From Paenibacillus montaniterrae (GTDB taxonomy: Bacteria > Bacillota > Bacilli > Paenibacillales > Paenibacillaceae): a DNA stretch of 64,000 nucleotides. Every line of letters starts with the position of its first letter. The first letter of the stretch is position 1. The notes beneath the pieces were generated by a model, which made no database searches, was not told the origin of the DNA, and saw nothing but the letters and a program-made list of their open reading frames with translations. Both the position numbers and the translations under genes were made by a program. The DNA is taken from contig NZ_BOSE01000003.1 of the NCBI RefSeq assembly GCF_018403185.1, forward strand, positions 496,001-560,000, in the 5' to 3' direction. Below, piece after piece: positions 59,501-64,000 of this stretch.

Positions 59501-62500
59501 GCTGCTGCGGTGCGTCAATCACGCCATTGCTTGCCTCGAACAAATCAACGACCAGCTCATTGGAGCGAACCGACTCGACCCCGCCCGGGTCAACCGCTGA
59601 TACCGAGTAGCGGTAGCTTGCGCCGACAACTACGTTTTCATCTGTCCATTCAGCCTCGGCAGGCTCTGCAACCAGCTCGCGCACGGAGGAGCCTTCAATT
59701 TGACGATAAACGCGGTATTTGACGATGTCGGCAGCATCATTCCATTTTAATGAGATCGATGGCTGCTCGATGTCTAGTGTCGAGTCTGCCAGATGCAAAT
59801 TGTCAGGAGCGACAAGAATCGTTGTAATTTCAAGCGCATTGGCAATTGCAGTTGATCCGGTAAAGTGGAACAATAATTTGCCGTCGGTAACTTGAATATT
59901 GTTAATGACCCGCTCTGTATAGCTGGAGTTGGCCGCGTTCACTGCGCCGTAGCTTACGCCATTGACCGCCAGATTAGTGCGCGCGCTGCCGCCGAAGTCG
60001 CCAACATAAAGCTTGATCGCGTAGATGCCGTTTGGCACATCCACTCTAAACTGCCAGCCTGTATTAAAATAGCCAATCCAATCGCGCAGCGCATCAAGCA
60101 CCTCTGTTGGCAGCTGGCCGGCGTAATTACCGTAGCCGCGGTTGCGGGCGATCATGCCGGCTTCGTAGTACAAGCCGTAGCCGCGTTGCTCATTGTAGGC
60201 TGTCGAGGTTGCTTCGGACGCTCCCAAATTAACGATCGTATAGCCAGCCGCATCGGTGCCCGGATGCGGATAATCAGGTCCGCCCTGGAAATCGAATTTA
60301 TAATCGGCCGATTTTGTACGGAAGCTTGCTTGAGCCGAAGGCTCAGATTCTCCCTTGGCATTAACGGCCGTTACATATACGACATATTCGGTTCCGTCCG
60401 TCATGCCAGTAATGCTTGCCAGCGGCGAGGTTGAGGTTGTTACCAGCGTAAACGCGGCTTCATCAGCCTGCTTGCGGTACACCTTGTAAATGTCTGCGCC
60501 ATTTACTGCCGACCAGCTCACTGTAGCGCCAGCATTGCTAATGCTGCTTACAATTAAATCGCTCGGAGCGTCAGGCACAGCGTCAGGCGCTTCACTAGCA
60601 ATCACATATTGCGAGATTGGCAGATTCAGCTCGCTGATTGCACCGGCTACTAGTCTTGCCAGCTGAATAGCGCCGTACTCCTGAAAATGCGTATCGTCGG
60701 TGCTGCCGTTAGGGAAAGCAGGATAAACACCTGGGTCCGTATGCAAAAAGACGGAGCGAGTTGCTTCAAAGCCGATTTCGTCGTAGAAGGCAATGCTCAG
60801 CGCGCTAAGGTCAACCAGCTTCACATTCAGTTCTGCTGCGACCTCCTTCATCCCTTGCACGTACTCCGGGAAGCTGACATTGAACTTGCCTGTCGCTTCG
60901 TTGAAGGAACGGCGTCCAACCGGAGTTACAAGAACAGGCTCTGCTCCGCGCTGGCGCGTACCGTTGACATAGGTTTTCAAATATTGCTTATAGTCTGGAA
61001 CGGACGTATAGCGCTCCGGCACGCTAATCGTTGCATCGTTATGACCGAATTGGATTAACAAATAATCGCCAGGACGAATCGAACGCAAAATATTGTCGAG
61101 GCGGCCTTCAGTAAAGAAGGTTTTGCTGCTTCTGCCGCCGATGGCGTGGTTGTCGAACAGCACATCACTGGTAAAGAAGCGATTGATCATTTGTCCCCAG
61201 CCCGCCTCCGGCTTCCAATATTCATCGTAGGTTTGCACGGTGGAATCGCCGGCAAGATATACTGTTGGCTGCGAGCCCGGCTGGCGTTCAGGCAATTTAT
61301 CCACTGTTATCGCATTGATTTTCGGAGCACTGCCGTTAAAGCTGATATTAAGCTGCCCGTCAATCAAAGCCAAATCAAATGTGCGCTCCATGTATCCAAC
61401 TGCCTCCGTCTCGGGAATTTGCACCTTTTGCATGCTTTCCGCAATGATGCCTGTGCGCGACGCTAACTGCGAGTCGCCTGCGATCACGGTAACGCGATAG
61501 TCGCCAGCAGGCAAATCGAGCTTGAACTCGGTTGCTGGCTGCGGAATCGCGTAATCATTTTTTACTGGATCAGCATCGTTGTTCCGCCCCCATACAGTGC
61601 CTTCCATGCTGGAGAAGCCATAGCCAAGCTCCTCGCTGTACACATTTTGCTCATTAATCGGAATATAGCCTTCGGCTGCTACGCCTTGGCCAAAGTCAAA
61701 ACGATATGGGAAGCTGTCAGGAAGCTCGACAGGTGCGGAATAGATTACACTTTGCACCGTCGGCGATGGCTCTGATTCGCCGATGCTGTTCACTGCCCGC
61801 ACCTGATAGAAGTAGATCTTCGAGGTATCGGCACTAGTGTCGCTGTATTGCAGATTGACAATGGAATCGGCAATCAGCTCGAAGGGACCGGCTGCTTGCT
61901 CGGCACGGTAAAGACGATAGCTATCGGCAAGCGGAGCTGCTGACCAGGCAAGGGTAACAGAGCCTGCACCGACGCTATGCAGCGAGAGCGCGGCTGGTGC
62001 TGGCGGCGCTTCTGTAACCGCTTGCAACTGAGTGGTTACGAGATTGCTTGGTCCAGATTCATAGCCGTTTTTCACGGCGGTTACATAATAATCGTAGCTG
62101 CTTGCGAGCTGGGCTGTTGTATCCTGATAGCTTGGCTCAGTGAGCTGCGCAGCGATTTGCTCAAACTCGTTTGCGCCGCTCAGCGAGCGGTAAACCTGAT
62201 AGCTCGTATTGTCAGTTGCGCTTGCCTGCCAATTTAGCGTGATGCTCGTATAGGACGCAGTTGCCTGCAAAGAAGCTGGCGCTTCAGGAATTTCAGGCAG
62301 CAGTTCAGTGATGACAATGCCATTAAGATATAAATGACCGGAAAAATCGAGTTGAATATATCCGTTTACTGCTTGTTGCTCAAAGGTTAGCGAGCTAACT
62401 CCCGCTTTAACGCTAATTCTGCCTTTATTTGAGCCGTCTACTGAAACGTTCATATTCGTTGTTCCACTGCCAGTAGGGTCGCCCGAGTATACCGTGACCC

Positions 62501-62849
62501 TGTAATGGCCATTTGGCAGATCGACGCGAAAAGCAGCAACGCCAAGTAAAAACTGATTTTCCAGCGGCGTTAATCCAGGCTGATTGCGGTCACGCGAATT
62601 CAAGCCGCTTGGATCAAGGACGCCGTAGCCAATTTCGGGTGAATAAGCTGGCGTTGCAGGGTAGATCGATGTCCATTCCTCCATTCCCGTCTGTGAAGCT
62701 CCTGGATGCGCCATATTAAACTTTAGCTCCAATGGAGTGTTGGCTTCAGCCAGTACAGTCTGTGCTGCGAGAAAATTTGGAGAAATGAGCCCTAGCACCA
62801 TGAGCAGCGCCAGGGGCAATGCTGCAATTTTTCGGATCTTGGTGTTCAT
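56568..62849 (-). CDS. Secreted rhamnogalacturonan acetylesterase - PL11 lyase megaenzyme
   Basis: A 2093-residue secreted protein (ATG 62849; an upstream TTG is less likely). Order by residue: signal peptide (1-35); malectin/CBM-like domain (40-180); two fibronectin III domains (186-370); a second CBM-like domain (383-520); SGNH esterase of CE12/RGAE type (527-750, with VYLAGDSTVQTYD, GHNDA and DDTHFQEYG); fibronectin III (760-846); third CBM-like domain (850-1000); two fibronectin III domains (1016-1193); rhamnogalacturonan lyase of PL11/YesW type (1203-1790, with DGDGEYEIIVKWNPSNAKDN and DVDQDGKDEIIYGQ calcium repeats); Big_2 domain (1806-1886); a C-terminal beta domain. It should deacetylate and cleave rhamnogalacturonan I backbone. 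Confidence 0.88.
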   Translation of the reverse strand: MNTKIRKIAALPLALLMVLGLISPNFLAAQTVLAEANTPLELKFNMAHPGASQTGMEEWTSIYPATPAYSPEIGYGVLDPSGLNSRDRNQPGLTPLENQFLLGVAAFRVDLPNGHYRVTVYSGDPTGSGTTNMNVSVDGSNKGRISVKAGVSSLTFEQQAVNGYIQLDFSGHLYLNGIVITELLPEIPEAPASLQATASYTSITLNWQASATDNTSYQVYRSLSGANEFEQIAAQLTEPSYQDTTAQLASSYDYYVTAVKNGYESGPSNLVTTQLQAVTEAPPAPAALSLHSVGAGSVTLAWSAAPLADSYRLYRAEQAAGPFELIADSIVNLQYSDTSADTSKIYFYQVRAVNSIGESEPSPTVQSVIYSAPVELPDSFPYRFDFGQGVAAEGYIPINEQNVYSEELGYGFSSMEGTVWGRNNDADPVKNDYAIPQPATEFKLDLPAGDYRVTVIAGDSQLASRTGIIAESMQKVQIPETEAVGYMERTFDLALIDGQLNISFNGSAPKINAITVDKLPERQPGSQPTVYLAGDSTVQTYDEYWKPEAGWGQMINRFFTSDVLFDNHAIGGRSSKTFFTEGRLDNILRSIRPGDYLLIQFGHNDATISVPERYTSVPDYKQYLKTYVNGTRQRGAEPVLVTPVGRRSFNEATGKFNVSFPEYVQGMKEVAAELNVKLVDLSALSIAFYDEIGFEATRSVFLHTDPGVYPAFPNGSTDDTHFQEYGAIQLARLVAGAISELNLPISQYVIASEAPDAVPDAPSDLIVSSISNAGATVSWSAVNGADIYKVYRKQADEAAFTLVTTSTSPLASITGMTDGTEYVVYVTAVNAKGESEPSAQASFRTKSADYKFDFQGGPDYPHPGTDAAGYTIVNLGASEATSTAYNEQRGYGLYYEAGMIARNRGYGNYAGQLPTEVLDALRDWIGYFNTGWQFRVDVPNGIYAIKLYVGDFGGSARTNLAVNGVSYGAVNAANSSYTERVINNIQVTDGKLLFHFTGSTAIANALEITTILVAPDNLHLADSTLDIEQPSISLKWNDAADIVKYRVYRQIEGSSVRELVAEPAEAEWTDENVVVGASYRYSVSAVDPGGVESVRSNELVVDLFEASNGVIDAPQQLAVAEINKNDVTIEWDAVAGAHAYAIYRSESIDGPYELVGFANAPAFTDTSVLTTIAYYFKVKALHNGLPSELSEALATPAVTTLVRQAEALDRGLVAVNTSEGVFVSWRMLGTDPSSIAFHLYRDGQRITNTPITSSTNYLDAQGTLQSVYAVAAVIDNKELPAYDQAQVWAEQYIDIPLNKPADGVTPLGDPYTYSANDTSVADLDGDGEYEIIVKWNPSNAKDNSHAGYTGNVYIDAYKLSGEQLWRIDLGRNIRAGAHYTQFMVYDLDGDGKAEVAMKTSDGTIDGTGSVIGDGSKDYRNSSGYVIIGNEYLTIFDGLTGAELATVDYDPPRGVVADWGDGYGNRVDRFAATIAYLDGERPSLVMARGVYTRIVLAAYNWRDGQLTQEWRFDTLDEGNGDYAGQGYHSLSVADVDQDGKDEIIYGQMVVDDNGKGLYTTGLGHGDALHVGNFVPSREGLEIFAVQENTGAPYGYNLRDARTGEILWGEHTGIDTGRGLIADIDPRYPGAEAWAIKGEWNSRTGGLHNATTGEQISTSIPTSNFAIWWDGDLLRELLDHDYHEAIGAGTGVIDKWDYENAKLERILTAEGTLSNNSTKGNPSLQADLLGDWREEVLWRLEDSSALRLYTTTDVTEHRIYTLMHDPNYRLAIAWQNVAYNQPPHPGFFIGEGMAEPPKPSIYLNQIAISSITIQSSSNELQAGEQLQLQAMIAPAAATNKQVAWSVTNLDGSATSKAAITSDGLLVAQSAGEVKVTARAQDGSNAAGEMIMTIKGTGGEPGEQGVIVAQPNSDGIEEAVITPELLQQLAKSKQVIQVKCSSSNCTKLLLSFTQQVTEQWTRLNAHKLEIETPLASINLGAAVVQSQKGKGKLEVLLENVQAPEAVVKATGSDTMLQLTVLYDGKEVDKLKGGVTVTLPQQLERPSSKGKWTVYRVDNNNRLTAVNNSKLNSNHQLEFKAEQNGKYVAAYVEKGKK

Positions 62850-62992
62850 ATTGATGCTCAACCTCACTTTCCTCAACCTGATTTATTAGTAGACACAATA
62901 CTAGCTTATTGCTTGGCTTAGTGAAGGAACAGACAGATAAACGATCTTTTTGTTCAAATTTCCGTCATCTTCTTCGTTCTGAATAAGGGCAT

Positions 62993-63044
62993 AAAAAAGA
63001 ATGTCGGAGGCTCCGAGCTGCTTGGCAGCATGAGCCTCCGACAT
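62993..63044 (-). terminator. Terminator of the partial stalk-domain repeat gene
   Basis: ATGTCGGAGGCTC (63001-63013) pairs with GAGCCTCCGACAT (63032-63044); on the minus strand TCTTTTT follows. The remaining DNA to 62850 must hold the promoter of the megaenzyme; no clear promoter was picked out. Confidence 0.8.
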
Positions 63045-63059
63045 ATCTTTTGCGTATTG

Positions 63060-63998
63060 TTATGAGGTTGTAATCGTTACGGTGCTTGTTTTGCCGTTCC
63101 ACTGCACATTTGCGCCCAGCGCTTCGCTAATGAAACGCAGCGGAACCATTGTGTGGCCGTTTTTCGTTTGTGCCGGAACATCAAGCTTTACGGATTGCCC
63201 GTTTTTAGTTGCCGTGCTGCTGCCAATCGTTAGCCCAATGGTTGTGTCGCCTTTTGTCGCCTTGACGGTGCGCTGAATTTGATTCCATTCAACCTTTGCC
63301 CCTAGCCGCTCAAAAATCGCTCGCATTGGAACTAGCGTATTACCTTTTACGACAATTGGCGATTGCTCGAACTGCTGCAGCTCTCCATCGATAACGACTT
63401 TAATCGAGTCGAAGCTAATGACAAGCGCATTTGCTTTAATGCCAGCGCCAAAATATTGCTCTCTCAAATCAGAAATTTCTTCAAGGCTATCTGTGCGCTG
63501 CTTTAGAATGCTGCGAACCGTTTCATCACGCAGCTTGACGACATCATTGATCGTATTTTCGCGCGTCTTCTGAATCGTGTTCATAAGCGAGTCGCGCTCA
63601 GCCTGCAAATCCTCTTCGCCAGTTTTCAGTATGCTCTCGATATCTTTCTTTGCTTCCTCGAGACTGAGGTTTCCTATTTTATATTTCCACATCGTGCTGG
63701 TTGAATAATTCGGATTGCTTTCATTATGAAGCTCCCACATCAAGCTTGTAGAATAGCTGGGATTAACCATATTGGCATATTTCCACATCGTACTCGTAGA
63801 ATAGCTTGGGTTGATTTCGTTTTTATACTTCCACATTAGGCTGGTGCTGTAGCTTGGATTAATTTGCGTATTGAATTTCCAGTGCAGGCTTGTGGAATAG
63901 CTTTTGTCGGATTCCTTGGCGTACTTCCACAGCGATCCGGTAGAGTAGCTTTCATTAATTTGGTTTTTATATCGCGAAAGCTTTGAATTGTAGGAGCG
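63060..63998 (-). CDS. Repeat protein with coiled coil and copper-amine-oxidase-type domain, 5' end missing
   Basis: The frame is open to the right edge, so the N terminus is outside the window. Visible part in order: six degenerate 16-residue repeats of the form SYSTSxMWKYKNEINP (about 63675-63965); a heptad-patterned helical segment, likely coiled coil (EEAKKDIESILKTGEEDLQ to SDLREQYFG, about 63450-63670); and a C-terminal copper-amine-oxidase N-like domain (NTLVPMRAIFERLGAKVEW, HTMVPLRFISEALGANVQW). ATG 63836 lies inside the repeats and is not the start. A surface structural protein is likely; the function is not known. Confidence 0.8.
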   Translation of the reverse strand, partial: RSYNSKLSRYKNQINESYSTGSLWKYAKESDKSYSTSLHWKFNTQINPSYSTSLMWKYKNEINPSYSTSTMWKYANMVNPSYSTSLMWELHNESNPNYSTSTMWKYKIGNLSLEEAKKDIESILKTGEEDLQAERDSLMNTIQKTRENTINDVVKLRDETVRSILKQRTDSLEEISDLREQYFGAGIKANALVISFDSIKVVIDGELQQFEQSPIVVKGNTLVPMRAIFERLGAKVEWNQIQRTVKATKGDTTIGLTIGSSTATKNGQSVKLDVPAQTKNGHTMVPLRFISEALGANVQWNGKTSTVTITTS

Positions 63999-64000
63999 GT

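Noticed and set aside
1..64000. tRNA or rRNA genes
   Set aside because: No cloverleaf or rRNA-like sequence was recognised by eye on either strand.

Overview
The window reads as a chromosomal segment of a spore-forming Bacillota, most like Paenibacillus or a close relative. The pointers are strong AGGAGG-type ribosome binding sites, a YhcN/YlaJ-type sporulation lipoprotein, a Bacillus-type caa3 oxidase cluster (ctaCDEF, ctaG, DUF420), a YclNOPQ-type siderophore importer, Bacillus-type NasB/NasC nitrate assimilation, and very large modular polysaccharide-degrading enzymes. The species is inferred, not proven.

Layout. 1-6567: Tad/Flp-type pilus assembly locus (partial TadZ-like ATPase, CpaF, TadB, TadC, then small membrane and pseudopilin-like genes), split by 1.3 kb of repeats. 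6593-10243: a YdbS/YdbT PH-domain membrane pair, an APH-type kinase and a HesB-fold protein. 10431-13131 (minus): hexuronate catabolism, gntR-uxuA-uxuB. 13334-17172: Fur-box-preceded siderophore ABC importer. 17364-21203: YitT protein, GDPD and MFS genes, DUF421 protein. 21712-29373: sporulation lipoprotein, caa3 oxidase cluster and assembly factors. 29525-34422: GntR(YtrA)-controlled ABC transporter operon and a small export protein. 34423-38300: AT-rich accessory stretch with a stalk-domain secreted protein, a decayed gene and an IS1182-type remnant. 38439-44949: sugar isomerase-like protein, an amidase-deacetylase fusion, AraC/PhyH pair. 45053-53945: divergent nitrate assimilation cluster (narK; moeA-nasB-nasC-mobA-mobB). 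54045-56460: orphan HisF-like protein, SGNH hydrolase, polysaccharide deacetylase. 56568-64000 (minus): a 2093-residue rhamnogalacturonan esterase/lyase and a partial repeat protein with a copper-amine-oxidase-type stalk domain.

The most unusual content is not protein coding. Eighteen near-complete copies plus one partial copy of a ~175-bp long-hairpin repeat (here 'type I') lie in five clusters. The two arms of the core stem differ between copies in a compensating way (at least three core classes, plus class changes in the outer and apical stems), all copies point in the direction of transcription of the adjacent gene, and three clusters start at a stop codon. A second hairpin family (type II) also shows compensatory change and is twice joined to a variant type I copy. 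A third palindromic family (type III) occurs twice.

The nitrate cluster has a clear regulatory logic: each of the two divergent transcripts starts with a sigma-A-type promoter followed by two small hairpins with hexanucleotide loops carrying A1 and G4, the second overlapping an intrinsic terminator. This is the architecture of ANTAR-protein antitermination targets. No ANTAR gene is in the window. Two type I repeats sit inside the narK leader between that terminator and narK.

Functionally the segment combines uptake and respiration housekeeping with plant cell-wall use: the secreted rhamnogalacturonan enzyme could release galacturonate-containing products, whose hexuronate breakdown is served by uxuA/uxuB.
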